The notes below the pieces were generated by a model, which was given only the letters and a program-made list of their open reading frames with translations, made no database searches and was not told where the DNA came from. Below, piece after piece: positions 36,330 through 49,679 of a DNA stretch of 64,000 nucleotides. This DNA comes from Ursus arctos. Taxonomy: Eukaryota > Chordata > Mammalia > Carnivora > Ursidae. Position 1 is the stretch's first letter; each line of letters starts with the position of its first letter. The DNA lies in the NCBI RefSeq assembly GCF_023065955.2, contig NW_026622952.1, forward strand, positions 31,110,313 through 31,174,312, read 5' to 3'. The translations under genes were made by a program, and so were the position numbers.

Positions 36330-37960
36330 AATGAAAATTCTAAATGTGTTGAACATCTTTTCATGTAGTTATTGTCAATTTCTAATCTTCCTTGGAGAAA
36401 TGTCTGTTTATATCCTTTGTCTATTTTTTTTAATTGAGCTATTTGTACTTATATTACTGACATATCAGTATTCCTCATATATTCTGGAAACAAGTTGCTT
36501 ATTAGGTATATGATTTACAAATATTTTATCCCATTATATGCCCTGTCTTTTTGTTTTCTTCATTGTGTCCTTTGAAGAACAAAAGTTTTTAACATTGTTG
36601 AAGTCCAGTGCTTTTTGTGTCATATCTAAGTATGCTGTGCCAAACTCAAGGTCAGAAAGTTTATCTGCATGTTTTCTTCTAAGAGTTTTATAGTTTATGT
36701 CCCATATTTAGGTTTAATCCATTCTGAGTTAATTTTTGTGTGTGGTGTAAAGTGAAGGTGCAACTTTATTCTTTTGCATGTAGACATTCAGTTTTCCAGG
36801 ACTATTTGTTGAAATAACTTTTCTTTCCCCATTGAATAGTCGTGGCACTGATATTAAAATTCAGCTGATTATAAACGTATGTGTGTACTTCTGGATTCTC
36901 AGGCTTATTCCATTGATTACTATCTCTATTTTTATGCCAGTACCACACTGTATTGTTTCCTATTCTTTCGTAGAAAGTTTCAAAATTGGGAATTAGAATC
37001 CCCCTACTTTGTTCTTTTTCAGGATGGTTTTGACTATTATGGCACCCATGCAATTCCAGATGAGTTTGAGATTGTTTCTACAAACTCAGCTGGGAATCTG
37101 ACAGGGATGGAATCTGGAGATAAGTTTGGCCAGGGGTGCCATTAAATAATGTTAAATTTTTCCAATGTGTAAATATATGATTTTTTTTCAATTATTTAAA
37201 TCCTTAACTTCTTTCAACAATGTTTTGCAGTTTTCAGAGTTTGGGTTATAAACTTCTTTTGTAAAATTTATCCCTAAGAATTTTATTCTTTTTTGATGCT
37301 CTCATAAATGGATTTTTTTCAAATTTTATTTTTTGATTGTTCATTGAAAGTGTGTAGATATACAATTGGTTTTTGGAAATTGATCTTTTATCCACAATGC
37401 TTACTGAACTCTTTCATCAGTTCTAATAGTTTTTAGTCAATTACTTAAGACTTTTTATGTATAAGATCATGTCACCCAGAAATGGGGATAGTTTTACATT
37501 TTGTTTTCCAGTCTGGATACCTTTTATTTATTTCTCTTCCCTAATTGCCATGGATAAAACTTCTGGTACAGTGCTTACAAGAAATAGTGAGAACAGACAT
37601 CCTTTTTTACTCTGTTTTAGAGGGAAAACATCTAGTCTTTAGCCATTACATACGATGTTAACTGTATATCATTTGTAGATGTTCTTATCAGGTAGAGGAA
37701 GTTTCCTTCTAAAAGGTGTTTGATTTTGTCAAATGCTTTTTCTGTAGTTATTGAAATGATCATATGATTTTTTTATTCTATTGATATGATGTATTTCATC
37801 AACAAATTTTTGGATTTTGACAAACTGCATTCTTCAGAAATCCCACTTGGTCATGGTATAGAATTATGTTTATATATTGTAGGATTTGGTTTGTTCACGT
37901 TTCATTGAAGACTCCTGCATCTGTATTTATAATGGGTCTATAATTTTCTTGTGATTTTTA
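36330..37960 (-). mobile_element. Ancient L1M ORF2 fragment, minus strand
   Basis: Antisense L1 ORF2 over about 1.6 kb, starting with 'gaacatcttttcatgtagtt' at the ORF2 3' side. It ends in the reverse transcriptase domain, around 'gtcaaatgctttttctgtag' (37729-37748) and 'cccacttggtcatggtatag'. Typical old-L1 words lie between ('tccattctgagttaattttt', 'tgccagtaccacactgtatt'). Many breaks, and no intact frame. Confidence 0.82.
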
Positions 37961-40338
37961 ACAAAAGATTCAGGGAAAAGTTGGATTTACATAACAGTGG
38001 TATAATAATCAAAATTTTAAAAAGAAGAAAAATAGAGAAAGAAGCCACTGTGCCAGAGCATGAGCATTATAAGCACTTCATCTACTGCCATAGTTATTGA
38101 TTTTTATTTTAGCTTGTCACCCAAAGAAACATTTGAATCGCAAATTGAAGAACAAATAATTGTTTTCCAGTTAGTTCTACTCTTAAAAATGTCATCTTAT
38201 ATTCTTCAACAAACAGTTTGATAAAAAAAATAGTCACAATGTAAATTTCATTAAAGGGCTAGCTTAACTAAGAGAAAAGGGATCTTATATATGCAAGACA
38301 TGTGGTCATTAATGCTAGTTTTCCTTATTAATATAACTTTAAAAATTTTTATTTATCTTTAAGTTTCACATTTTAAAAATTCAGATAATTGTAATCTGAA
38401 ATAATTCAGGAAGAAAATAATTTACATTTGATTTTGTCCCATAATGAAATCACCTGTCAAGCTTGCTTGGCATTTGCCTGACACTTCATTACAAAATAAT
38501 AATTTCTCTTTTATTTTTGAAATGGAATCACACAAGAAATATTAAACAATATATACTATTATTAAATAAATAATTAGAAATCAAATTTCTGAAGTATTTT
38601 ATTAAGGAGAAAATTTTTGAAATAGATATTAGCTTTTCTCAAGTTTTTTAATTCATTGGTATACTTTTTTAAAATTAATATATGTTTTAAACGAGCTGAA
38701 ATTTTAAAAAATGAATATATGTTATATAAGATCTTTTCCAATTCAGGTTAAACAGTGATCAGTAGGAAATTTACAGCATTAAATGCACATATTAGAAATT
38801 AATGGCTAATAACAAATGACCCAAAAAATCAGGTTAAAGTGCATAAATAAGCCTAAAGAAAGAAAGCAAATTATAATGTTAAAGATAATAGTTAAGTAGA
38901 TAAAGAGCAAACATACAATAAGGAAATCTCCAAAGGCAAAAATTGTTCATTGAAAAGGTTAAATTTGAAAACAAACAAAAAAATAACACACAACATCAGT
39001 AGAAGCACATATGTCATCTGAAACACCATGATTTAGGAATGCTTTAGAATCTGAACCTCTTAAGACAAATTTAATACTGTGGAATATTTTCTAGATATCA
39101 TTTTTATTAGGTTGAACAGAAAAGGTTTTTGTAAATTTCTTGGTCCCCAGTTTTTTAAAACCTAGTTACTTTGGAATAAGGGTACATTCTTACAAAATAA
39201 ATAGTTTTTAAGATTTTTTAAACACACAACAAAAAACACAGCAGGATTAATCAAGAAAGAAAACACACTACCTATCAAGAGTAAAAATTTCAATATCACT
39301 TTAAATTCTGTAGACATTTAAAAAATCAGAGCATTCTAGAACAACTTTTATAACAATAAACTTAGAGTTAAATTGATGATGGAAGTTGTTTGAAAAACAA
39401 TCTTTAGGGAAAAAATAGTACAAAATATGAAAACTTTGCTATATATTTTTTAAAAATTGAATTTTAACCTAAACGAATTCTATTCACAGATGTCTTGTCT
39501 TGTGAATTATTCATATTTAAAAAGAACATTTTACCAATCATATGTAAACTTTTCTGGACAACAACAACAAAAAAACAACAAACAAACAAAAAGAGTAGGA
39601 GGAAACCCTGCTACAGCGATCCAACATAATTTTGATATTAAAATCTGAAACAACATTACATGGACATAAAATTATACACTAACCTATTTTATGAACAAAG
39701 AGGGAAAATGTTAAAATAGCAAACCAAATCCGGCGATATATTTTAATAACGATATGACCATGGAGTAAAAGGAAGAAAGAATTACCACTATAAAATCCCA
39801 ATTGATTTAATTCATTAATCAAACAGAAAAAATAAAAAAAATAAATATATATATATAGATATATAAATTTGAACATCTTAATGGATCAGAAAAAGCAAAT
39901 GATACAGTTGGGCTCCCACCTTGAAAAATTCCAAGCCAACTGATGATAGAAGGAAACTGAAAAATCTGATAAAGATTATTGTGGCTGAGATAGTCCTTAG
40001 TTACCAAATACCCATATGCTCTTGCACATTCCCCACCTTCCAATAGTTATGTTGACTGACCACTTGATATCTGGTCAAAAACCTTTGAGCGAAAGCACTG
40101 ACTGCCTGGAACAACATCCTCTGGTTGTCTTTCTTTCAGAGAAGCAAACACTGCTGTAAAATGAGAAAAATCAAAGATGGAGAAGAACCTTGCAGACCCA
40201 CAGTTATTGAACACAAAATTCATTCTGCTTGATGTCCAGAAATGTGTATTGTAGAATAGCATAGCCGAGAACTGTTTGTATTTCCCACTCACTCTAAGCT
40301 TAGTAAGGCTTACATTTTGTTTATTTAAGTTAAAATGT
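37961..40338. other. AT-rich interval, little recognised
   Basis: No gene is seen. Short simple tracts include CAA/CAAA-rich sequence at about 39560-39597 and an (AT)n run at about 39842-39866. Confidence 0.45.
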
Positions 40339-40539
40339 GGGGCAACTGGGTGGCTCAGTTAAGCGTCTGCCTTTGGCTCAGGTCATAATCCCAGGGTCCT
40401 AGGATTAAGTCCCGCATCAGGCTCCCTGATACTCAGGGACTCTGTTTCTCCCTCTCCCTCTGCCTGCCTCTCCCCTTGCTTGCGCTCTCTTTCTCTGTCA
40501 AATGGATGAATAAAACCTTTTTTTAAAATAATTAGTTAA
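40339..40539 (+). repeat. CAN SINE, first of a same-strand pair
   Basis: The head is ggggcaactgggtggctcag, then 'gcgtctgcctttggctcagg', a CT-rich body and a T/A-mixed tail. The TSD ttaaaatgt lies at 40330-40338 and 40540-40548. Confidence 0.88.
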
Positions 40540-40552
40540 TTAAAATGTTACT

Positions 40553-40755
40553 GGGGCACCTGGGTGACTCTGTCAGTTAAGTGTATGACTTGATTTGGCT
40601 TAGGTCATGATCTCATGAGTCTTGAGATGGAGCCTGGGTTAGGCTCCGGGATCAGAGGGCAGTCCGCTTGAAGATTCTCTCCCTCTGCCCCTCCCCCTAC
40701 TCATACACGCGTGTGTGTCAAATAAATAAATCTTTAAAAAATAAATAAAATAAAT
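40553..40755 (+). repeat. CAN SINE, second of a same-strand pair
   Basis: A diverged SINE starting ggggcacctgggtgactctg with 'atgatctcatgagtcttgag', a CT-rich body and an AAATAAATAAATC tail. It lies 13 bases from the previous SINE, its insertion point falling at that SINE's right TSD. Its own TSD is imprecise. Confidence 0.85.
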
Positions 40756-41469
40756 TACAAAGTTACTTATTTCCACAAAATTCTAAGTATTAACTTTTTA
40801 GTCAGCATAAATGAGTTTAATGGAATAAATAGTAAAAACAAATAGATGCTTGGAAAAAATAACACTAGCCAGGTATCGTCTTCAAAATGATATTCCTCTA
40901 CACTAAGTATAAAATCATTTGTCATAAATGGATCTTTGCAGATCCCTGGAGAGTCCTCTGAGTAGTCTGTGTGGTCCTGACCCCTGCTATGTACAATTTA
41001 ATTAAAACATTACTAGGATGATACATTTATAATTTGCCCTCCAGTCATAATAATGTAGGAGATTTTTCCCACATGTAGTAAAACCTCAAAACTAATAAAG
41101 GAGATATTTGGAAAAAAAATATAACAGAATTTCATGTGGAATTATGTGAAAAGGTGAGAAAAAAAAAACCCTGATGCTAAATAAGAAAAGCCAAAATGAT
41201 GAGAAAAATAAGAATATCAGTCATCAACAGAGACAGGTAAACAAAAACAACAGGGGATAAACTAAGAAATATCTAAAGCAAAAACAAAAATCAAACAAAA
41301 AAAGCAACTCCAAACAAGTTCTAATATATTGGTGTTAAAAAGTAAACCAGGTTCCAAAATTCTGTATTCCTGTGAGATTATTTAAAAACGCAGATTCCTG
41401 AATTGAAATAAATTGTAACCAGAGGAAGAAACCATAGTACATGAATTTTTAAGATATTTTCATAGCAAT
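40756..41469. other. A-rich interval, nothing recognised
   Basis: No repeat or gene recognised. Confidence 0.45.
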
Positions 41470-41695
41470 AATAGCAAAGGTTAATTAAATGCTTGTGAGA
41501 TGCCAGATATATGGTTAACTCTTCTATATCATTATTTTATAAAATTGTCTCTGCAACTCAGTGAGGTATATATTGTTGTCGCTCTTATATCAACAAGTGA
41601 AGTTACTGGGACTTACTAAGAATCACCAAGTTCACATACAATAAACAGAAACCCCAGAATTCAATTTCAGACCTGACTCCAATGCCTTCACTCTT
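41470..41695 (-). repeat. MIR element, minus strand, degraded
   Basis: The word order of a reversed MIR is visible: 'aatgcttgtgagatgccaga', 'gcaactcagtgaggtatata', 'caacaagtgaagttactggg', 'cagacctgactccaatgcct'. It is strongly diverged. Confidence 0.55.
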
Positions 41696-41699
41696 AAAT

Positions 41700-42639
41700 A
41701 TCACATAAAATGCCTTCTATTATAAAGCACTATATTGATCAACATACTTTTTAGGAACGGAGATTTCAGATTTTAGGAAACAGATATGGAGAAGCATAAA
41801 TCTGTTGTCAGAATATTTTGCAATAATTCTTATGCTATATTTATCAGTGAACCTGATGAGAAAATTAGTTATCAAAAAAAGGAGGAAATCAGTACAGGAA
41901 ACCTTGACCAACTCAAAATTGTAAGGATCTGGAAAAATTCGGAAAAGGCAAAAGTTTCAAAGCATAATGAACAATGGACGTAAAAGAGCATGCATATCCT
42001 AAGGGCATTTTCAAAGTTAAGCTGTAACTAGAGTCAGAGGCTTTCAGTATTTCAACAAAGTATTCATATCAACAAAAATAATTTTTAAAATATACATAAA
42101 TATATCTGCTTGAAGTATAACACACAATACACAGAGAAATGAGCAACCAACACTTACTTTGCTTTCCAAATCTTTAGTAAGACTGGTGAAAGAGAAAGAT
42201 TAGGACAAATTTATATAGGATGTAATTGAAACCTAAGATAAGTAAAGAGATTATAAAAGAATACCCACATGCTCTAGATGAGTCCAAATTCCCTCAAATG
42301 AGGATCTCAAAGGATAATAAAGGAACTTGCAAATGTTGTTGAGCAGATCAGGGAGTTTTAACAGGTACTGGAGAAAAGAACTAGCTCCAGAAGTTAAATA
42401 TATGGTTATAGTTTGCCATTCTAAATAAAATTAGAAAAAATAAATGTAAAATATATATTTGGGTTCTTGCTAAATATGCTGGACAAGATTCCAAGGTATC
42501 TTGATTTCAAATACATTATATGAAGTATATGTCTAGTGAGTCCTCATTGAAGATGACTTTTATATTTTAACTAATTTAAGTGAAAGAAGTCATCCAAGTT
42601 AAATTCCCAATTATTTTCTGTTGTCAAGTTACCTACCAA
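41700..42639. other. AT-rich interval, nothing recognised
   Basis: Open frames of 63-65 codons overlap on opposite strands near 41720-41980 and have no family features. No repeat family is seen. Confidence 0.4.
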
Positions 42640-43260
42640 TCCTCACACTTAAGCCTTCAAGAACCAATTGTTCTTCATAAATACAGTACCGTTTACAGTC
42701 GAGTCCCTTTCAGAACCCACATGCCAAATCTTTGCTGAAGACTCGTTCTCACCAAGAATTCTGGTACCTCTGCAGCCTTCTTCATTGAAGACCACTCATT
42801 CTATCATATTCCTTACACCATGAGCAGTTGCTTTCTCCTCCATCCTCACAGCCACTTTCAAAAGATTTGTCATCTATTGTCATATTGTATTAACTAAAAC
42901 CCCACCAAATATTTGTGAATCTGACACCTTTACACACCATCCTAATTTTAACTTTTAAACTGAGCAACCTCAGTATTCATATACATCGTTCTTAACCTTA
43001 CAGTTTTCTGACCTGAGCAATTCTAGTAGCTTTGATATCTACTTCATTTCAACCATCCACCCCTTGTCCATCTTATACACTGTCAAAATCCAGCACTAAA
43101 AATGTCTAATAATATATAGTAACATCTTAACTTTCCAAATAGATTATGTCTTTATTCACATGACTTAGTCTGTCCAACCCCATATTAATTTACATTTGGC
43201 TATAAAATTTTTCCCTTGTTTCTCAACCCTTCCTGATCTCATATTTCCTATATTATTCAC
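42640..43260 (+). repeat. Ancient LINE-like fragment (L2/CR1-like, unnamed)
   Basis: It is C-rich on the plus strand. The word order ('gagcaacctcagtattcata', 'gttttctgacctgagcaatt', 'catttcaaccatccacccct', 'tccatcttatacactgtcaa') resembles the common ancient LINE-derived repeat also suspected at 12380. This is pattern recognition only. Confidence 0.35.
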
Positions 43261-45164
43261 TACCTTCTGAGATGTATTATTTTAATAACTCCTTTGTCTA
43301 ATGGAATTAAAGGTGGATTTAATGGATTTAGTAATATTATGCTTATAGATTCAGGAAGGCCTAAATAATGCTTAACCAATCCTAGAACCAATCCTTACAG
43401 GGTTCTACAATTGGAAAATAAATAACATTTTATTATTACTAATGTGTTAGGAACCCTAATTGAAATTTTGATGATAAAGCTAAGTAAAGAAATCAATTTA
43501 ATAACTAAGACATAAAGGAGATGTCCTTCTTTCTCCAAATATAAATGCATCCTACCACCTTCTGCTCTGTTCAGGAATCTGTTATAATAACCATTGTTTT
43601 TTAAGCTTGATTAAGAAACAACAATGAGAGACACAGAATTGAGTTGGGTTCTAAGAATCAGACACTAGGTCAATTTACTCAAGAACTTAACCAAAGAGGA
43701 AAAAGAGCTTATGTCTTTTAACAGTGGTCCCTCCTGCTAGCAAAATCAAAGTGTCTGATTATTTCAAATCAAATTAGGTATTCCTTTGTCTTGGGAATTG
43801 GGAGAGATAGCTAGAAAATGGGAGTGGGTAGAAAGAAAAGCAAAAGAAATTTTCTGGAAATGAAAAGAAATTTCTCCTTCTTCTGTATATTGAAAAACAC
43901 CCTTAATCGTTTTTTTACCCTACTTTCTATGTAAACACCAAACATGGATAGATATAACGAAGGACCTTCTCCAGTGTTTAACCAAGCTGCTGAGATACTT
44001 AGACCAAGATTGAAATGACTGGTATGAATAAACTCAGTGTCTACCCAAAACCCTTGAGGCCAGTGTGTTTTAGAACTGAGAATAGGATGGATTTTTGTTT
44101 TTATTTAGGATGGATTTTTAGAAACACAACATGATATAACTATTAATCTGTTTTTGCATGGTAATAGAAAGCATACTAATGGCAAAGCAAAGAACACACA
44201 GTTTTTCAACAATATTTATTTCTTATTCCTTTTACATGAAAAATGTTATGGGTTAACTTGGGGTCATTTTGCATGTTTTTTGTTGTTGTTTTGGTTTAGT
44301 TTTTTTTATTCAAGAATCTAGGCTGCAAGAATGGGTTCTATCTAATCCGTACTGTTCTCTTGCTTGAAATGAAAGTGCTAGGGGAAGGAGAAAATGATCC
44401 ATGCAAACTTGTGTTTGGATTTTAAGTTTCTGTTTAGAGATGAGATTTGTCTTACCTACTCACATCCTAGTGGCTAAACAAGTAACACGGTTAGGCCCTA
44501 CTTCAAGGGAGCAGGGTGTATACTATTTTAAGAGGGGGAGGGTGGAATAACTATTTGCAAATAAAATGCCACTTCCTATAGTTTCTATTTTATGAAATGT
44601 TTCCTTTAGGGAGGGGACAGAACTTTGTAAACAAATTCATTAATATGTCTTATACAATATGAACCTTCATCTTACGAAGCATAAGAAGGAACATAAAAAA
44701 AGATGACTTTCAGTCAGTTAAGGTCAGGTTTTCTGCCAGAAGTGTGTCAAATATTTGAACTGAAACTGTTATCTAAATTTTTGATACACTAAGAATTTTG
44801 GATTTCAGAGTCTCAGATACAGAATTGTGGAATATTTTAACATGCTTAAGGCAAACAAAACTATGGGGTAACTTTGTCCATTCATTTACATTCAGCCTTT
44901 CTGTAGCCTTGTATCTAAAGTGTCTTTCTTAGAGAAAGCTAATGCTTGTCATTTAATATTCAATATGATTGTCTTGTTTTGTAATTGAGGATTTTACTCC
45001 ATTATATGTAGTACAATTACTGATATGTTTGTTCAATTTACTATCTTGTATTTGCTTGCTATAACAAGTCCCACTTGTTATATTGTCTTTCTCTTTTGCA
45101 CTTGTTTTTGAACAGATGTACCTTTTTGGGGAACAGGGTATTTATTTTTCTTGTTATTTGTCTT
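43261..45164. other. AT-rich interval, nothing recognised
   Basis: No repeat family or gene could be supported. A T-rich run lies near 44278-44310. Confidence 0.4.
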
Positions 45165-45450
45165 ACTTTTTGAACGTGAGGATTAATGTATTTCATAAGT
45201 ACTGGAAAATTCTCACCATTAACTTTTCAAATATGGCTTCTGCCCCATTCTTTCCTTTCCTTTTTTGAATCTTAGACCCTTTTACTAAGCTTTATATATT
45301 TTGTTTGTATGTTCATGATTATCCTCCATTCTGTTTCTGTACTTCTATGTGGATATTTTCTTCAGGCCTATCTTCCCTTGTTACTAATTCCTTTTCAGTA
45401 ACATATATCAATAATCCTATTTTTTAATGAATTCTTTTTCTCCAAGTGAA
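45165..45450 (-). mobile_element. Old L1M 5'-region fragment, minus strand
   Basis: The words 'actggaaaattctcaccatt', 'caaatatggcttctgcccca', 'gtatgttcatgattatcctc' and 'tcttcaggcctatcttccct' match the antisense order of old L1 5' sequence, the part also seen at about 31080-31250. Confidence 0.5.
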
Positions 45451-45894
45451 GGGAGTCACTTCACATAAAAATGTGATTATATATAAATATAATGTGTGCG
45501 TGACATTTTTTTTCATGTTGTAGCCAACATTCATTTTTATCTATAATATGTATAGTTTCTTTTACTGCTACACTGGACCTGGTAATGCATCTTCAGCTCA
45601 GTTTACTAGTTCCTATCTTCCCTTAGGGTCTAGTCCTTTGCTTAAAGGATTTTTCTGCCTCTACTTCTAATGCCCACTCACCTACTTCCACTCAAGTTTG
45701 GGATACCAGCTACTACATTGCTGGAAAGTGGTGGATGAGGGCAGCTAATCGCACCACCACCTCCAACATAGCCATCGAATGCTGGGGGATGCCAGGGCTC
45801 TGGTATAGCAGGCCCCCGATGCAGGTCCTCTGTAGGATAGCAAAATACAGGAATTCTGCTCTGAGAACAGCATGTTGCCTAAGTCACAATGTAA
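45451..45894. other. Interval without recognised element
   Basis: No element identified. The 72-codon frame at 45735-45953 runs into MIR sequence and is not credible as a gene. Confidence 0.4.
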
Positions 45895-46020
45895 CAGCAG
45901 TGATTTATCTCATAGTGTTTTTTTTTTCGGATTCAATAAGCCAATGCATATAAAAGCATAAGAACAGTGCCTACACCACAGGAAGCACTCCATAAATGTT
46001 ACTTATTTACTTGTTAGAAC
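45895..46020 (+). repeat. MIR 3' half, plus strand
   Basis: It contains 'tgatttatctcatagtg', then 'gccaatgcatataaaagcat', 'aagaacagtgcctacaccac' and 'ggaagcactccataaatgtt'. This is the usual order of the MIR 3' end. Confidence 0.8.
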
Positions 46021-48657
46021 TACTTTTTAACAATTACTAATTACTGGACAGGGACTTTTGCAAGATAATTCATGAATTCAATGTTCAACACCTAAAGTAA
46101 TGTTAAAAAATATTAATGGCTATGTTATTATGCTATGTGATTATTATATATCAAAAATAATCTGTAATAAATGAGAATATTTTAGAGTCAGATAGACATT
46201 AGTCAGATAGACATAGTAACTACCTATAAACACTTTCATGAATTAACTTGTATAACTGTTTTATTTTCTGAAACATGATATACAATTACCATCTTAATAA
46301 ATGCCCTCTTAATAAATCACCTTAAATATCACATGTAAATCCTATAATACAGTGCAGGTATAGACCAGGTACTCAATGGCTATTTCCTTTCCTAGGGCGA
46401 CACTCATTCTTACTTCTTCCAAAACATAAACTGCCACAATGTTTGTGTACAAAGTTGTTCATTAATATAAACATATGGTAGATGGTGTAGATGGAGAAAT
46501 AGAGAAATTCTACATCTGATAAAGTAGGGCTTATTAAAGGCCACTTTGTTGATCTAAAGTACATATTTGGTCTTTTGCCTTCCATTTTTGTTTCTCTGCC
46601 TCTTTCATTCTGTCTTTGACCATATGAAACATACTCAGTGGAGTATTTTGTTTTCTTCAGAAACAGTCCAAATATTATATGATCTTCTTAAATTCTAAAA
46701 TTCTTAATAGAGACATTCTAATGGGCACATATTTCATCATTATTTTCAAAACTGACCATATTCTATGATACCACTCTCCGAAATGAATCTGTTCTAATAT
46801 ATTGCTCCCTCAACCTCCTCCTTCTACACACTCGTGCTAAGGGATGCTTTACATCTTTTTTTGATGTAGATAGTTAGATGAAAAAATAGACCAGTAGTGA
46901 AAGAGATATAAAGTATCTCTGGTGAGTCAAGAAAATACATACTGTTGATTCAACATGCATGAAACCATGATCTTCCATAACTTTTCTGTGTAGCCACACT
47001 ACTAGTACTATGTAAGCTAGCCCCTTTTTTTGTATTGCCTTTGCTCATAGCCTTTGTAATTGTATTAAAGTAATGTACTACCTAGGGAAGACATTTTAAT
47101 GTATTGTGTCACATAAATTTTTCAAAGTTATAATGGTGATGCTTAAAATTGTCATGAAAAATGATGCATGTTTTTTCAATAAGAAAAACAAGGAAACTTT
47201 TTAGTCACATTCAATATTCATAGGACATAATTCTTCCTTTCGATTATGTATCAAACAAAATACCAAGTACAACTATCACTACTGGTTTTGATCAAGTAGC
47301 TACTTAGATGACAGGACAGCTATATGAATTATAGTTTGGAGTAATGAATATTCAATTTATTTTTAACTTGGTTTTAATTTTGCTATCAAATCAGTAAATG
47401 TTTTCTGATATGTCCAATGTAAATTGTATTATAAAAATTGATTTCACTTTATTATTTTTTTCACTTTACTCTTATAATGGAATTAATATCATATCTGTAT
47501 TTATTATCACAACATGTATTTAAAAGCTAGATTTGAAAAAAATAAAAGCTAGATTTCATCAATTAAAATTTTGGAAAAGTTCAAATGATTTAAAAGTTGT
47601 GTGTGTGTAATATAGATATATAGACACAGTAAAAACTAGTACTCAAGGCAAGGGGCTTAATCAGCAAAATTATTTAATATATGAATTGTGCTTAAGTACA
47701 TTTATTTTTAAAAATATTCATCATGATTAAAGCAATTGATAACTGAAAATAGGTTAGAGTTAATATCTGTCTACATAGATTGGGGATAATTATCACAGAG
47801 TGAGGGAAAACAAATACATTTCACATAAGAAAGCCCTATTTCCGAGAAAATAAGTGAGTACAAAATAAATATAGTTAACAATTTTGTTCTGTTTTTTTTC
47901 CCCCCTACTTCAAACTCTGGAATATATCTTTAACCATGATATATGAAAATCAGAGGTAAAAGGAAAAAAAATAAATTAAGATTTATTTTAAAATTCATTA
48001 TGTTGGAAAAAATTATGTATTTTTAATATTTGTAGCAACCAATGGTATTTATACTAGTAAATACTGTGAATAGGGGTTGGAAAGATGGAGTGGATATATG
48101 GAGTCATGTAAGATGTGGTCAAAAAAAATAAGATGTGGTCATGCACATTTAAAAATATCCCGATGTATTTATCAACTGTATGAGCCATCATTAGGGATAA
48201 AGATGTTGAATTAACTCCCAGAAGTGACCAGAATCTATTTTGGTTTATACCTCGAGGGTCAGTAGCCCACATTCAGTTGATACAGTATGTTGCACCATGT
48301 GTACTTCTCTTGCTAGCCAGATAATTGTGTTTAGATGACAAGCTGAAATCCTAAGGATATATAGTTGCTATAGAAAAAAAAATGTGGCTGTTTTCTTATT
48401 CCAAAAAATTTAAGTATTATTTAGACATTTTGGAAGTTACATGTTTATATAGCAAAGTGGATTTAAAGTCAGTCTAAGCAAGGTTTTAAAGCAAATGAAT
48501 TTTTAAATTATGGATTAATTTACTTGATAAACATTGCATGGATGATACACTGGCATATTCTGATGTAGTTAATCTATTCATTGAATTATCATCACAGCGC
48601 TTCAAAGATAGAGGGATCTGATCCTTCTTATCTATCCTCAGAATAAAGTGAGTTTAC
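46021..48657. other. AT-rich interval with short tandem duplications
   Basis: No gene or repeat family was recognised. Short local duplications occur at 46187-46216 (15 bp agtcagatagacatt twice), about 47523-47556 (taaaagctagattt twice) and about 48113-48142 (aagatgtggtcaaaa-type, twice). Confidence 0.5.
46187..46216. repeat. 15 bp tandem duplication
   Basis: agtcagatagacatt (46187-46201) is followed directly by agtcagatagacata (46202-46216). Confidence 0.92.
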
Positions 48658-48673
48658 AAAGCATAATTCATGG

Positions 48674-48876
48674 GGGCACCTGGGTAGCGCAGTCGTTTAA
48701 GCGTCTGCCTTCCGCTCAGGGCGTGATCCTGGCGATCTGGGATCGAGTCCCACATCAGGCTCTTCCGCTATGAGCCTGCTTCTTCCTTTCCCACTCCCCC
48801 TGCTGTGTTCCCTCTCTCGCTGGCTGTCTCTCTGGCACATAAATAAATAAAATCTTTAAAAAAAAAAAAAAAAAAA
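48674..48876 (+). repeat. CAN SINE (SINEC), young subgroup
   Basis: Full-length, with gcgtctgccttccgctcagg, 'gatctgggatcgagtccc', 'gctatgagcctgcttcttcc' and a run of about 20 A. It has a perfect TSD, aaagcataattcatgg, at about 48658-48673 and 48877-48892. Confidence 0.95.
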
Positions 48877-48974
48877 AAAGCATAATTCATGGAAAGTGTC
48901 TTTCTTCTTTGTCATGGAGCAGAAGGACATTTTCTACTCTTCTGTTTCTGAAATCATGGAAATCTCTGTCAGTT

Positions 48975-49056
48975 ACTATATATACTACCTATAATATATG
49001 AAAAATATATATACATATAAATATATATATATAATATATATACTAAAATATATATT
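48975..49056. repeat. (TA)n-rich tract
   Basis: Imperfect TATA-type dinucleotide runs over about 80 bp, lying directly upstream of the next SINE. Confidence 0.85.
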
Positions 49057-49062
49057 ACCTAT

Positions 49063-49279
49063 GGGGCACCTGGGTGGCTCAGTTGGTTAACTATCTGCCT
49101 TCAGCTCAGGCCATGATGCCAAGGTCCTGGGTTTGAGCCCCAGGTTGGGCTCCCTGCTCAGCGGGGAGTCTGCTGCACCCTCTCCCTCTGCTCTTCCTCC
49201 CTCCCTCCACCCGGCTTGTACTCTCTTGCTCTCTAGCTCTCTAGTTCTCAACTAAATAAATAAATAAAATCCTTTAAAA
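49063..49279 (+). repeat. CAN SINE (SINEC), intermediate subgroup
   Basis: It starts ggggcacctgggtggctcag and has the 'gggctccctgctcagcgggg' body, CT-rich sequence and an AAATAAATAAATAAAATCC tail. It has a 9 bp TSD, attacctat, at 49054-49062 and 49280-49288. Confidence 0.93.
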
Positions 49280-49428
49280 ATTACCTATATACTTTAGAAC
49301 TGTAGGAAATAAATAGCTTTCTTAAACGCTGTAAAGTAAATATTATAAACTGGGAGTGTTTTATATGGTCCTAGAAAAAATATATATGATGAAATATTCT
49401 GATTCTGAAAAATAGAAGAACCAGAACA

Positions 49429-49645
49429 TTTTTTTTTTCAAGCTTTTATTTAAATTCCAGTGACGATACAGTGTAATATTAGTTTCAGGTGTAGAATTTA
49501 GTGACTCAACTTCCATACAATACCTGGTGCTCATTATAAGTACCCTCCTTAATCCCCAAAACACATTTAACCCATCCCCCCACCCACCTCCTCTCCACTA
49601 ACCCTCAGTTATAAATATAACCCTCAGTTTATAGTTAAGAGTGGC
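49429..49645 (-). mobile_element. Short carnivore-type L1 3' end, minus strand
   Basis: T run, then 'cttttatttaaattccagtg', 'acagtgtaatattagtttca', 'acctggtgctcattataagt' and 'tttatagttaagagtgg'. About 215 bp of L1 3' UTR survive. A possible TSD is agaaccagaaca just to the left and agaaccagagta at about 49665. Confidence 0.8.
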
Positions 49646-49679
49646 CAAAAAAAAAGTGTCATACCAGAACCAGAGTATT

